Of a stretch of 64,000 bases of DNA, positions 35,200 through 44,299 are shown in pieces; the stretch's first letter is position 1; each line of letters opens with the position of its first letter. This stretch comes from an uncultured Clostridia bacterium. GTDB lineage: Bacteria; Bacillota; Clostridia; UBA1381. Below the pieces are notes generated by a model. That model made no database searches and was not told the DNA's origin. It saw only the letters and a list, made by a program, of their open reading frames with translations. Position numbers and translations under genes: made by a program. Where the stretch lies: positions 1 to 64,000 of the forward strand of contig CAKSOE010000011.1 in assembly GCA_934476675.1 (NCBI GenBank), written 5' to 3'.

Positions 35200-35357
35200 T
35201 TACGAACTGATACACCACGGGTTTTCCAAGCATAATAGCCGCTCCGAGAGATTTCGAGCAGGCGGCATAATTTATCTACAGAGACCTCAGAGCAATTAGC
35301 ATCAATGAAACGATACTTGTCTTCTATAGTTTCGAAAATATGCCGACGGATTTTTTT
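35115..35357 (-). pseudogene. IS3-family OrfB transposase, N-terminal fragment
   Basis: The frame one base back from orfA reads IRRHIFETIEDKYRFIDA, then EVSVDKLCRLLEISRSGYYAW and VRKQLEQKLLRIL, typical of the first part of IS3 OrfB (helical region before the DDE domain). It stops at TAA 35115-35117 and lacks the DDE catalytic residues. It would be made as an OrfAB fusion by -1 slippage at the A7 run (35351-35357). Confidence 0.75.
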
Positions 35358-35635
35358 AATACATCAATGACCTCATCTTTCTCGGAAAGTTGCTTGCGGA
35401 GTAAGCGTATTTCCGCTTCAAGCTCACGCTGTCGCTTATCAACGCGGTTTTGGCGATCGGATACACCGGGCTGAAAGCCGGTACGCTTTAGCCATGATTT
35501 TAGAGTTTCAATACATATACCGAGTTCGGCGGCAACTTCTTTTGAAGGACGCCCCTGTTCGGTAACCATTTTGATTGCGCCACTCTTGAATGCTTCGTCA
35601 TAACGAGGTGGCATTTTTCCTTTTTTGATTGACAT
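35324..35635 (-). CDS. IS3-family OrfA (HTH_Tnp_1)
   Basis: A 103-residue DNA-binding protein. The N-terminal PPRYDEAFKSGAIKMVTEQGRPSKEVAAELGI region is the helix-turn-helix, followed by a leucine-zipper-like coil (about 70-95). Start at ATG 35635 after AGGAGGAAC. Near its end VLKK is encoded by an A7 slippery run suited to -1 frameshifting into orfB. Confidence 0.88.
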   Translation of the reverse strand: MSIKKGKMPPRYDEAFKSGAIKMVTEQGRPSKEVAAELGICIETLKSWLKRTGFQPGVSDRQNRVDKRQRELEAEIRLLRKQLSEKDEVIDVLKKSVGIFSKL

Positions 35636-35763
35636 AAAAGTTCCTCCTGTGATTTTGGATTTGTTTGTGTCCATTTCATTATATCACACTTTTTTCTGTC
35701 CATCAAATCTGGGAAGACGGCATGGCATTTTATTGACGGAGGGTTTTAAGAGGTAGTGAAGTT

Positions 35764-36134
35764 ATGAATAATGAAATTATAGAAACTATTAAATATCATA
35801 TAAAAAATAGAATGTATATTACCATTGAACGAGTTTTCGAAAATGAATTAAATTCTGTATCAGGATTTCCGCTCATTATTACAGATAAATATCTTTTAAT
35901 GACGGTCATCGCAGATTTCCATGATGAAGGATATACGATATTAAAAATAGATATATTAGTGATGCTTATTCTAAGGAGAATGGTCCGGATAAGACCAATA
36001 AATATATCCATATAAGTATCAAGAATGCCAAAATCCAAGCGAGTTGTATTCGGACAATATCAAAAGAAATACTGACTACTAAGCGAGGTTTAATCAGTAT
36101 TTCGGATTACTACCAAAAGGTAGGACATATTTAA
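35764..36134 (+). pseudogene. Frameshifted orphan gene, unknown function
   Basis: From ATG 35764 the reading is protein-like (MNNEIIETIKYHIKNRMYI...VIADFHDEGYTILKI) to about 35945. It then loses sense and stops at 36013-36015. In the next frame the text continues well (RYISDAYSKENGPDK, then KYIHISIKNAKIQASC...ISDYYQKVGHI) to TAA 36132-36134. A one-base indel near 35945-35955 in an A/T-rich run explains this. The joined product would be about 120 residues. Family not recognised; the small acidic style resembles immunity-type proteins, but this is only an impression. Confidence 0.6.
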
Positions 36135-36143
36135 TTTTGAATT

Positions 36144-36210
36144 GAACCGCCGTATGCCGAACGGCACGTACGGTGGTGTGAGAGGGCGATTAAATTCGCC
36201 CTACTTGATT
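36144..36210 (+). mobile_element. Group II intron 3' end (domains V and VI)
   Basis: Domain V: stem ACCGCCGTA (36146-36154) pairs with TACGGTGGT (36169-36177), an inner stem TGCC/GGCA is capped by GAAC, and a 2-base CG bulge sits on the 3' side, the classic 9+4+4+4+2+9 layout with a CGC triad. Domain VI: AGGGCGA (36183-36189) pairs with TCGCCCT (36196-36202), followed by a candidate branch-point A (36203) and an ACTTGAT end. The rest of the intron and its reverse transcriptase are absent; upstream is the orphan pseudogene. Confidence 0.8.
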
Positions 36211-36250
36211 TTGGGAAATATTGTATAGCATAATCAACATCAAATATTTT

Positions 36251-36313
36251 AATAAATATCCATATTGAATTAAATAAATATCCATTGAATTCAGGGGCAA
36301 ATATTTATATAAT
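36251..36313 (+). promoter_or_regulatory. Glycan-locus promoter with paired direct repeats
   Basis: -35 TTGAAT (36285-36290), 17-bp spacer, -10 TATAAT (36308-36313). Two copies of AATAAATATCCA start at 36251 and 36273, 22 bp apart and each followed by a TTGAAT; the second copy touches the -35. This spacing and position suit an AraC-type activator such as the YesN-like regulator encoded at 59063. Confidence 0.7.
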
Positions 36314-36403
36314 AGAGTCGTAAAATGTAATGGTGTGAAATGATTACGGCGCACCGAATTATATTGGATTTATGCTGTATCAAGCAGCGGAATGGAGATT
36401 GGT

Positions 36404-37297
36404 ATGCGTTATAAGAAAGATTTGGGTACGAAAACATTTGAAATAATTAATGGATTTTTACTTATTTGTTTGGGAGTGGTAACTCTATATCCGTTTTTGT
36501 ATTTTTTTGTTTTGTCATTTAATGATGGAATGGATGCTATGAAAGGAGGAATTTATCTTTGGCCGAGGGCATTTACGCTTGCAAATTATCAAAAGGCATT
36601 TGAAAATGCGGATATAATAAATGCATTTAAGATTTCAATTACGCGAACAGTTGTGGGAACGGTTTGTGCTTTATTACTCAATTCGATGGCTGCGTATGGA
36701 TTAAGCCAAAAAAATCTTCCGGGAAGAAGCGTAATAATTTTTTATTTCTTCTTTACAACAATATTCCACGGAGGAACGGTTCCATTCTTCATTTTGATGA
36801 AGAAAATGAACATTCTTAATACGATTTGGATTTATATACTGCCGTCGCTGTTCAGCTTTTTTCATATAGTTATTCTAAGAACGTTTTTTGAGGGGATTCC
36901 GAAAGAATTAAGTGAAGCGGCAAACATTGATGGATGTAATGACGGAATGATTTTCTTCAAGATAATACTTCCGTTGTCAGCGCCGGTTCTGGCGACAATA
37001 ACTTTGTTCACGGGAGTGGGACATTGGAACGATTGGTTTGCGGGATCTTTTTATGTTACACGTGCCGACCTCAGACCGGCAGCAACAGTGTTGCAGCAAA
37101 TTTTAACCGAAGTCAGCTTTGACACGGCAAAAGCCGAACAGGATGCCAACGGAATAACAACTGTAAGTCAGACCACTACACCGGAATCATTAAGAGTAAC
37201 CTTTGTTATGATAATTACACTGCCGATAATACTTGTATATCCGTTTTTGCAAAAATATTTCGTTAAGGGCACTATGGTTGGAGCGATAAAGAGTTAA
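36404..37297 (+). CDS. lplC: Carbohydrate ABC transporter permease, LplC type
   Basis: A 297-residue membrane permease with about six helices. The EAA loop reads EAANIDGCNDGMIFFKIILPL near 190. It matches the LplC/YtcP branch that imports complex oligosaccharides with LplB-type partners and a lipoprotein. Start at ATG 36404; the ATG at 36392 forms part of the GGAG ribosome binding site. It is split from its partner permease by three large surface-protein genes, an unusual order. Confidence 0.9.
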   Translation: MRYKKDLGTKTFEIINGFLLICLGVVTLYPFLYFFVLSFNDGMDAMKGGIYLWPRAFTLANYQKAFENADIINAFKISITRTVVGTVCALLLNSMAAYGLSQKNLPGRSVIIFYFFFTTIFHGGTVPFFILMKKMNILNTIWIYILPSLFSFFHIVILRTFFEGIPKELSEAANIDGCNDGMIFFKIILPLSAPVLATITLFTGVGHWNDWFAGSFYVTRADLRPAATVLQQILTEVSFDTAKAEQDANGITTVSQTTTPESLRVTFVMIITLPIILVYPFLQKYFVKGTMVGAIKS

Positions 37298-37322
37298 TCA
37301 TTTATATGGGAGGATTAAAATT

Positions 37323-40301
37323 ATGAAAAAAGTGAGCGGGATTTTAGTCGTCTGTATGCTGCTGAATCTGATGAGCAGTATATGTATGGCAGTATCGGAG
37401 CCTTTGCCTCCGATATATTTTGAGAATTGGACTGTCGGGTTCAATAACAGTGCAAACAACTATGCCGAAGGCAGCGCCGAGATTGTAAAAGATGAATCGG
37501 AAGCTCATACAGGCAGCCGATGTATATATCTGAAATATCCTTTGAGCAAAAAAAGCAACAGGTACATGACATTAAAGAGCAGCACCATGACTTTTGACAG
37601 CAATAAAAAGTATAAATTCGGTTTTTGGCTGAAAGCATCAAAGGGGAGTAAGGGTGTTGCCGCGCGTATAGGCTGGAACAGCGGAAGATTTAATGTACTC
37701 GGCAACTCTGCATTGTCAGAGGATACCGATTGGGAATATTATGAATTTATATGCACGAGCAGCCCGAGCGGCAGTCAGACACTTCTGTTTTTAATTGAAG
37801 ATATTTGTGCTGACGGAATATGGCTGGATGATTTGGAAGTATCGGAATGTGATGAGGACGGAAATTCGATAGGAGAAAATTTACTGCAAAACCCGGGTTT
37901 TGAGTCCTCGATACCGCCGGGGGAGGCGCAGAATATTGAGGTAGAATACGGCGTCGGCAGTATGAGTATCAGCTGGACAAATCCGACCGATGCAGATTAT
38001 AAAAAAGCGGTCATATATCAGGCATCGGACGGACAGGCACAAAACGTTATTGCGGAAGTGCAAAACCCGCTAAATACATATACAATTCAAAATCTTTCAG
38101 ACAATACACCGTACAAATATATAATTAAAACCTGTGATACGGCAGGGGATGAATCCGAGGGCACAGAAATTTCGGGAGTATACCGTATTCCGCGGCCGCA
38201 GGCACCGGAGGTGAAGTCCGATGATAAGAATAATATAATCATTGGCATTGATGAGACAATGGAGTATAAAATTGATGACGGTGAGTGGATTGCATATGAC
38301 CCCATAAATCCGCCGAAATTTTTGGGGGATTGTATTGTTTCGGTCAGAGTGGCAGCTTCGGGAGAAATACCGTCAAGCGAGGAAACACTGCTGACATTTA
38401 CGGCGGACTATCCGAATGTACTGAAAGACGATTTTAATAATATTATTGTAGGCATTGATGAAACAATGGAGTATAAAATTAATGACGGTGAATGGATTAC
38501 ATATGATTCGTCGTCAGAACCGAATCTTTCGGGGGATTGCATTGTTCAGATAAGATGTAAATCGGGTGAAACTTCGGGTAAGATCAGAACAATGACCTTT
38601 ACAAAAAATCCGGAACAATCGGCCGATAACTGCATTACGGCTCAAATAGAATATAACAAGGGTGAAATTACAGTAAAAGGGGTTACACCTGCTGGCGAAG
38701 GAAATGCGGTTACATTAATGGCATTAAGTAAAGGAAGCAATGCAAGGGAGTATAAGAATATTTTTGAATTGCGTCAGCTTATAAGCGGTGAAAACGGAGC
38801 TTTTGATGTACGGTTCACAATGCCGGATATAAAGGATGGTAAATCGACAAACGGCGGCTACGTTATATACATTGACGGCGACAATGCCGACAAAGCAATA
38901 CCGCCTGTTGAATATTTTCACAGAACGGCATATGACAGACAGGCAGCAGTAAAAGCCGTTTCGGAATGTGTAAATTCGGAGGAAATTAAAAATCTTCTTC
39001 ATAAGGATTCTGATTTGCGTCCGGCGATTATCACAATAGGGGTTCCGATTGACGAATATGATAGTTTATCGGAAATAGGGAAAAGTGATTTTGCAAAGCT
39101 GATAGCGGAACGTATTTCCGGCAGTACAGATGAGGATGGATTTAAAACTGCATTTGAAGAATCAGCGGTCATAGCACTGCTCAATGATGTCGAAAATACG
39201 GGTGAAGTTGAGACTGTGCTGGCAGATTACAAGAAAATGCTCGATTTAAAGTACAACAGCGAGATTACTTATGAAACTTTGATAGCAAATAAAGAAATAA
39301 AAAAACTGAACTGGATATTTGAAAGAATTCTGAACAAAAAAGGTTTTAATACTGTCGGTGATGTTCAGAGTATTTTCAAAGAAGGATATGCACTGTATAT
39401 TCTGAATAATGCGTCCTACGGTGAAATGGAAAACGTTATGTCAGCCAATGCTGAATTGCTGAAATTCTCCGCTAACAGTGCATATAAAAAATATTTATCA
39501 CTGCCGGCATACAGCAATGACAGCAGAAATAAGGCGAATAAAGTGTCAGTCAATAAGGAACTGGTCAGAATTTTGAATAATTCGCCCGTAACAGAGGCAT
39601 CGGGATTTATAAGCGCATTGGAAAAGGCAGTGGGAGAAGCAAAAAATGTTATCGCAAATAATAATTCCGGCGGTGGCGGAGGCGGCGGAAGCAGCACAGG
39701 CAAAGGAAGTGTATACACAATACCGGACGCTGCGGCAGCCGATGAAGCAGAAACGAGTTTTATGGATATAAGCGGCGTACCGTGGGCAAGAGAAAGTATC
39801 GAAAGCCTGACAAAGCAGGGTATAATATCGGGTTATCCGGGTAATGTTTTTATGCCTGATGCAAATGTGACGAGAGAAGAGTTTGTCAAAATGCTTGTAA
39901 TCGGACTCGGATTATATGATTCCGCTGCACAATGCGGTTTTGATGATGTGACACCGGACAAATGGTATTACTCATATGTAGCAAGTGCGAATAAGAGCGG
40001 AATTGCGGAAGGGATAGATAGCAGAAATTTCGGCGCAGGTATGCAGATTACCCGTGAACAAATGGCAGCGCTGATATACAGAGCGGCAAAACATTTGAAG
40101 ATAGAGTTAAAACAAATCGCAGAGCCTGTGGAATTTGATGATGCAAAGGATATAAGCGATTATGCGAAAGAGGGTATTTTGGCAATGCAGGCAGCCGGAA
40201 TCATCAACGGTACGGGAGATAACAAATACGCTCCGAAGGATACCGCAAGCAGGGCGCAGGCAGCCAAAGTAATATATGAATTGCTCAAATCAAAGCCGTA
40301 A
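37323..40301 (+). CDS. Secreted CBM-FN3 protein with C-terminal SLH anchor
   Basis: A 992-residue surface protein without a recognisable catalytic domain. Order: signal peptide (1-23), galactose-binding-like CBM (about 30-185, ending WLDDLEVSECDEDGNSIGENLLQNPGFE), FN3 (about 195-285), two copies of a short repeat (GIDETMEYKIDDGEW and GIDETMEYKINDGEW, near 305 and 380), an all-beta segment, a helical stretch (about 540-810), a Gly-rich linker and three SLH units (about 825-990) for cell-wall polysaccharide binding. It probably displays carbohydrate-binding modules on the surface. Ribosome binding site GGGAGG. Confidence 0.8.
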   Translation: MKKVSGILVVCMLLNLMSSICMAVSEPLPPIYFENWTVGFNNSANNYAEGSAEIVKDESEAHTGSRCIYLKYPLSKKSNRYMTLKSSTMTFDSNKKYKFGFWLKASKGSKGVAARIGWNSGRFNVLGNSALSEDTDWEYYEFICTSSPSGSQTLLFLIEDICADGIWLDDLEVSECDEDGNSIGENLLQNPGFESSIPPGEAQNIEVEYGVGSMSISWTNPTDADYKKAVIYQASDGQAQNVIAEVQNPLNTYTIQNLSDNTPYKYIIKTCDTAGDESEGTEISGVYRIPRPQAPEVKSDDKNNIIIGIDETMEYKIDDGEWIAYDPINPPKFLGDCIVSVRVAASGEIPSSEETLLTFTADYPNVLKDDFNNIIVGIDETMEYKINDGEWITYDSSSEPNLSGDCIVQIRCKSGETSGKIRTMTFTKNPEQSADNCITAQIEYNKGEITVKGVTPAGEGNAVTLMALSKGSNAREYKNIFELRQLISGENGAFDVRFTMPDIKDGKSTNGGYVIYIDGDNADKAIPPVEYFHRTAYDRQAAVKAVSECVNSEEIKNLLHKDSDLRPAIITIGVPIDEYDSLSEIGKSDFAKLIAERISGSTDEDGFKTAFEESAVIALLNDVENTGEVETVLADYKKMLDLKYNSEITYETLIANKEIKKLNWIFERILNKKGFNTVGDVQSIFKEGYALYILNNASYGEMENVMSANAELLKFSANSAYKKYLSLPAYSNDSRNKANKVSVNKELVRILNNSPVTEASGFISALEKAVGEAKNVIANNNSGGGGGGGSSTGKGSVYTIPDAAAADEAETSFMDISGVPWARESIESLTKQGIISGYPGNVFMPDANVTREEFVKMLVIGLGLYDSAAQCGFDDVTPDKWYYSYVASANKSGIAEGIDSRNFGAGMQITREQMAALIYRAAKHLKIELKQIAEPVEFDDAKDISDYAKEGILAMQAAGIINGTGDNKYAPKDTASRAQAAKVIYELLKSKP

Positions 40302-40326
40302 CAAAATAATCGGAGGAAATAAAGAA

Positions 40327-43020
40327 ATGAAGATAATATCAAAACTGACATTGCTTGTCTGCGCTGTCGCTGCGGCTTTTAATATAAGCGTTTCGGGAGA
40401 AATGCAGGGGGTGGCGGACAATGAAATTCAGCAGGAATTTGAACTTCTGAGCGCAATAGGAATTTTCACGGATGAAACATTCAATATATACGAATCGGAT
40501 GAATATGTCCAAAGAAAAGAACTGGCGTCGGTTATGTGCAGATTAACCGGAAATGCGGGAATGCTTGAAGCTTTGCAGGCAGCGCCTTTAACGGCGGCGC
40601 CGTTTCCGGATGTTCCGGTGAACGATGAGGATGCCGCCGCAATAAAACTTGCGTGTGATACGGGAATTATGCAGGGATATGACAGCGGCTTATTCGGGCC
40701 GGAGGACGCCGTTGGTTACGAGCAGGCGGCAAAGGTGATTGTTTCCGCGCTCGGCTGTGATCTTTATGCACAAAAAAACGGAGGGTATCCGTCGGGGTAT
40801 GTATCGGTTGCCGCTGAAAAAGGAATTATAAACGGAGTCGGCACGACAATGGGAAGTCCGGTGACAAAACGTGATTTCGCACATATGCTTTATAATGCTC
40901 TTGACGCGGATATAATGAAAAAAACAGGGACGGGAACAAATTCCGTTTATGAAACGCAGGAGGGCAAAACGCTTTTAAGCGAATATCTGAGAATTGAAAA
41001 GGGAAAGGGTATTATCAATGCAACTTCGCAAACGGGGTTGTCAACGGATAATATGCTGAATAACAATGATATTCAGATAGACAGCGAGGTATTTAAAAGC
41101 GGAAAATCGGATGCGGAGAATTATTTGGGATATAAAGTTACATACTATGCTGCTGATGATGAAGAGTCCGGAGAAAAAATATTATTGTATGTAAAAAATG
41201 AGCAAAAACCGAATGACGAGCTTGTGATACAGGCAGGAGACATTGATGAGTCGGCAACAACGAGAGAGAAACTTGTATATTGGGAGGATAATAATTCAAA
41301 AAGCAAGCAAAAGGAAATAAAGCTGTCGCCCGTTGCGGATATGATTTATAACGGAAAGGCATATCCGTCGTTTACAAAGGAGGAGCTGATTCCCGAATCG
41401 GGATATGTGAAACTGCTTGACAGAGATGCGGACGGCAAAGCAGATGTGATATTTGTAACTTCATATGAAATTATGGTGGTCGACCGTGTTTCCGAGTATA
41501 CGTCTGTTGTATACAATAAATATTCACACGGATATAAATCCCTCAAATCAATAGAGCTGGATAAAAACAATTCTTCATACAGTCTGCGGATTTTAAAGGA
41601 CGGTACGGAAATAGGAATTGAGGAAATTAAAGAGTGGGATGTGCTTTCGGTGGCTGTTTCAAAAAACAGCGGCGAAAAGAGAATAGAGGTGCGGGTTTGC
41701 AGCGACGTAATCGACGCAGCGCTTAACAGTATAGAAAACGAAAACATCATAATTGCCGATGATACCGAATACAAGCTTTCAAAAGCCTATATAACTGCAA
41801 AAAATCAGGGAGATACCGTTTTAAAAGAAATAAAGGCAGGACAGAAACTGACATTGCGGCTTGATATATTCGGAGAAGTAGCCTTTGCGGACAGCGCAGC
41901 GGAGGATGGCGAGAAATATGCGTATTTATTTAAAATGTATATTCCGAGCGGTTCAGAAGACGAGGTTATGGCGAAAATTTTAGCTGATAGCGGAAAATGG
42001 ACAACTCTCAGATTGGCGAAAAACGTCAGCTTCAACGGCGCAAAGTGTAAGCCGGAGCAGGTACTTAACAAGCTTGCAATCATAAAGAAAAAAGAGGTAG
42101 TACATCTTGACCGTCAGATGATTCTTTATGAATTAAACGGTAACGGTGAAATTAAGACGCTTAAAACCGCAAAATCATTCGATGATATATCTGATTCGGA
42201 TTTAAAAAGCAGTCTGCAACTGCAATCAGCAAAAAACGATGAATTTTGGGTAAGAGAGCAGAGTACAAAATATTACAGAAGTGCAAACAGATCGTTTGGC
42301 TCCGCGATTTATTTAAGAAGTGATTTAAAAATCTTTATCATTCCGACGGAGACCTATGCAGATGATGAAGAAAAATATTTTGTAGAGGATGTAAGCTATC
42401 TGCGAAATGATAATTCTTATACATTTACTTCATATGCCGAGGATGAATACCAATACACAAGCGTCATTATGATAAACGATGATATTTCACTCGCTTCAAG
42501 AACATCGGACAGAACAAAATATAATAATCTGTACGTTGTGGATAAATCCGCAGTTTCCATGGTGGGCGATGATGTGATTCAACAGCTGTACGGAGTGGTT
42601 GCAAACCAGGAAAATATAAGTGTAAACGGAAACAGTGACAGTATTTTCGACTTGCTCCGCAGAGGAGATATAATACAGCTGCGTTTTGACCGGGACGGCA
42701 GAGTTGATGATTTTTTTAAGGTATATAAAGTTTCGGACGGAAGACGGCAGAGCAATGCCTCCGTAGATGCCGATGGCAGCCGTGTAATTGTATACGGAAA
42801 CGTTGTTGCGGCTGATATTGCGGAAAAACGCATAAAGGTTAACGACGGCAAAGAAAAGGTTTTCAGTTTTAGTATAAGCACTCCGGCGGTGACGGTTTAT
42901 GACCATGACAGTGACACCGTTTCGGTAGGAACCGTAAATGATATTGAGACCGATGATTTTGTAATAATGAGAATAACAAAGTCAAAGGTGGCAGATGTGG
43001 TTGTATATAAAAATTATTGA
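40327..43020 (+). CDS. S-layer homology protein, large beta-rich C-terminal region
   Basis: An 897-residue secreted protein. After a signal peptide (about 1-24) come N-terminal SLH-like units (about 30-210; FPDVPVNDEDAAAIKLACDTGIMQGYDSG and GGYPSGYVSVAAEKGIINGVG are typical). The remaining 680 residues are beta-strand rich, without a recognised enzyme motif; segments such as GYVKLLDRDADGKADVIFV recur in SLH proteins of Clostridia. Start at ATG 40327 after CGGAGGAAA. Probably a wall-bound structural or display protein. Confidence 0.75.
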   Translation: MKIISKLTLLVCAVAAAFNISVSGEMQGVADNEIQQEFELLSAIGIFTDETFNIYESDEYVQRKELASVMCRLTGNAGMLEALQAAPLTAAPFPDVPVNDEDAAAIKLACDTGIMQGYDSGLFGPEDAVGYEQAAKVIVSALGCDLYAQKNGGYPSGYVSVAAEKGIINGVGTTMGSPVTKRDFAHMLYNALDADIMKKTGTGTNSVYETQEGKTLLSEYLRIEKGKGIINATSQTGLSTDNMLNNNDIQIDSEVFKSGKSDAENYLGYKVTYYAADDEESGEKILLYVKNEQKPNDELVIQAGDIDESATTREKLVYWEDNNSKSKQKEIKLSPVADMIYNGKAYPSFTKEELIPESGYVKLLDRDADGKADVIFVTSYEIMVVDRVSEYTSVVYNKYSHGYKSLKSIELDKNNSSYSLRILKDGTEIGIEEIKEWDVLSVAVSKNSGEKRIEVRVCSDVIDAALNSIENENIIIADDTEYKLSKAYITAKNQGDTVLKEIKAGQKLTLRLDIFGEVAFADSAAEDGEKYAYLFKMYIPSGSEDEVMAKILADSGKWTTLRLAKNVSFNGAKCKPEQVLNKLAIIKKKEVVHLDRQMILYELNGNGEIKTLKTAKSFDDISDSDLKSSLQLQSAKNDEFWVREQSTKYYRSANRSFGSAIYLRSDLKIFIIPTETYADDEEKYFVEDVSYLRNDNSYTFTSYAEDEYQYTSVIMINDDISLASRTSDRTKYNNLYVVDKSAVSMVGDDVIQQLYGVVANQENISVNGNSDSIFDLLRRGDIIQLRFDRDGRVDDFFKVYKVSDGRRQSNASVDADGSRVIVYGNVVAADIAEKRIKVNDGKEKVFSFSISTPAVTVYDHDSDTVSVGTVNDIETDDFVIMRITKSKVADVVVYKNY

Positions 43021-43039
43021 TAATTCAGGAGGATGTGTT

Positions 43040-44254
43040 ATGTGGAAAAAAACAGGCAGGATATTGACAATTCTGATAATCATATACATGACGGCAATGG
43101 CAAATGCGGGCGCAGAGAGCACGGCAATGTCGATTGCAAACTGGTCAACCGGATTTGTAAGCAATTCTTCCGCAGGAATATTTGTAGATGCCGACGTTAA
43201 AATATCAAGGGATGTTTTTCACAGCGGCACGGCATCGGCACAGCTTATAAGCCGTTCGGCAAAATCCGGTAATGTGTATGTAAGATTTAAGAATGACATT
43301 TCGGGAATGGAAGATGACAAATCATATATATGTACTTTCTGGGCAAAAGCACAGGAACTTACGGAGGTAAGCGCACGAGTGGCATGGGGAACGGAAACAA
43401 CGTCACTTGAGCTTGCAAAGGGAACATATGATTGGAGAGAATATACTTTTGAATTTCCGAATACAAGCCATCTGACGAGTACAAATTTATCATTTCTTGT
43501 GTTGGATAAGTGCGGTTCGCTGTGGATTGACGACGTGGGATTTTATGAAAAGGGCAGCGACGGGAAACCGACAGGAGAAAATCTGATACTCAATCCGGGA
43601 TTTGAAATCGGACTGGATACGATTGCACCTCGCGAGGTGGAGGATGTAAAGGTGATTGCAGGTGACGGCAAGCTGAATATAAGCTGGAAAAATCCGTCGG
43701 ATAAAGATTTTAACAGGGTTCAGGTTTGCAGAGTATCGGAGGACGGTTCGGAGAGTATTGAAGCATATGTTGAAAAAACAAATAATTCCGTTCTTATAGA
43801 AAATCTGACAAACGGCAGAGAATACCGTTTTAAACTGTATGCTATGGATACATCGGATAACAGGTCGGACGGAGCAGAGGCAAAGGGTACTCCGGTTGAG
43901 CCTATGTACAGAGTGACAGCGCCCGTATTCGATAAAATTAATGAACAAGGTGAAGTGATACAGGAAAACCTGACGGAACTGACACCGGGACTGATAAGAT
44001 GTACGGCAACAATTCAGAATAACGGAATGGGCAATGATTTTGACGCGGAAATGATTTTAACAGTGCATAACGGAGGCGTTCTTGTAAATGCCGTCAGCGA
44101 ATATGTATATGCCGCAGAGGGAGGAAAAGAACAGATTCTGAGTGCTGTTATAGAGGTGCCGGAGCTTGCGGACGCCGAGTATAAGATAGAGGCATTTATA
44201 TGGAATTACTTATCTGGAATGAAACCTCTGGCGAATTTTGGCACCATATATTAA
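43040..44254 (+). CDS. Secreted CBM-FN3-Ig protein, non-catalytic
   Basis: A 404-residue secreted protein: signal peptide (about 1-29), the same CBM module as its neighbours (about 30-180, ending WIDDVGFYEKGSDGKPTGENLILNPGFE), FN3 (about 185-280) and a C-terminal Ig-like domain (about 290-404) ending in the KIEAFIWNYLSGMKPL pattern common in clostridial secreted enzymes. It has no SLH and no enzyme. It may be a soluble or surface-associated glycan binder. Start at ATG 43040 after CAGGAGGATG. Confidence 0.75.
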   Translation: MWKKTGRILTILIIIYMTAMANAGAESTAMSIANWSTGFVSNSSAGIFVDADVKISRDVFHSGTASAQLISRSAKSGNVYVRFKNDISGMEDDKSYICTFWAKAQELTEVSARVAWGTETTSLELAKGTYDWREYTFEFPNTSHLTSTNLSFLVLDKCGSLWIDDVGFYEKGSDGKPTGENLILNPGFEIGLDTIAPREVEDVKVIAGDGKLNISWKNPSDKDFNRVQVCRVSEDGSESIEAYVEKTNNSVLIENLTNGREYRFKLYAMDTSDNRSDGAEAKGTPVEPMYRVTAPVFDKINEQGEVIQENLTELTPGLIRCTATIQNNGMGNDFDAEMILTVHNGGVLVNAVSEYVYAAEGGKEQILSAVIEVPELADAEYKIEAFIWNYLSGMKPLANFGTIY

Positions 44255-44271
44255 TGTAACGGAAGGGAGAA

Positions 44272-44299
44272 TATTTTTACCGCAGAAGCGGTGAAAATA
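44272..44299 (+). promoter_or_regulatory. Hairpin covering the first possible lplB start codon
   Basis: TATTTTTACCGC (44272-44283), loop AGAA, GCGGTGAAAATA (44288-44299), 12 bp with one wobble. It encloses the GTG at 44291 and lies between the GGAAGGGAG ribosome binding site (44262-44270) and the ATG at 44312. It may limit translation, or bring the ribosome binding site near the later ATG. Confidence 0.5.

Larger units (their letters stand above)
35115..35702 (-). mobile_element. Truncated IS3-family insertion sequence
   Basis: Its right-hand (5') end has TGGACAG followed by AAAAAAGTGTGA (complement of 35684-35702), a plausible terminal inverted repeat beginning with the typical TG. orfA is intact; orfB is cut after about 70 residues where it meets holin sequence. 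No matching inverted repeat is found at the other end, so the copy is not complete. Confidence 0.75.

Noticed and set aside
34895..35299. Plus-strand frame of 134 codons
   Set aside because: Antisense to the endolysin, holin remnant and IS3 orfB, which are better supported.
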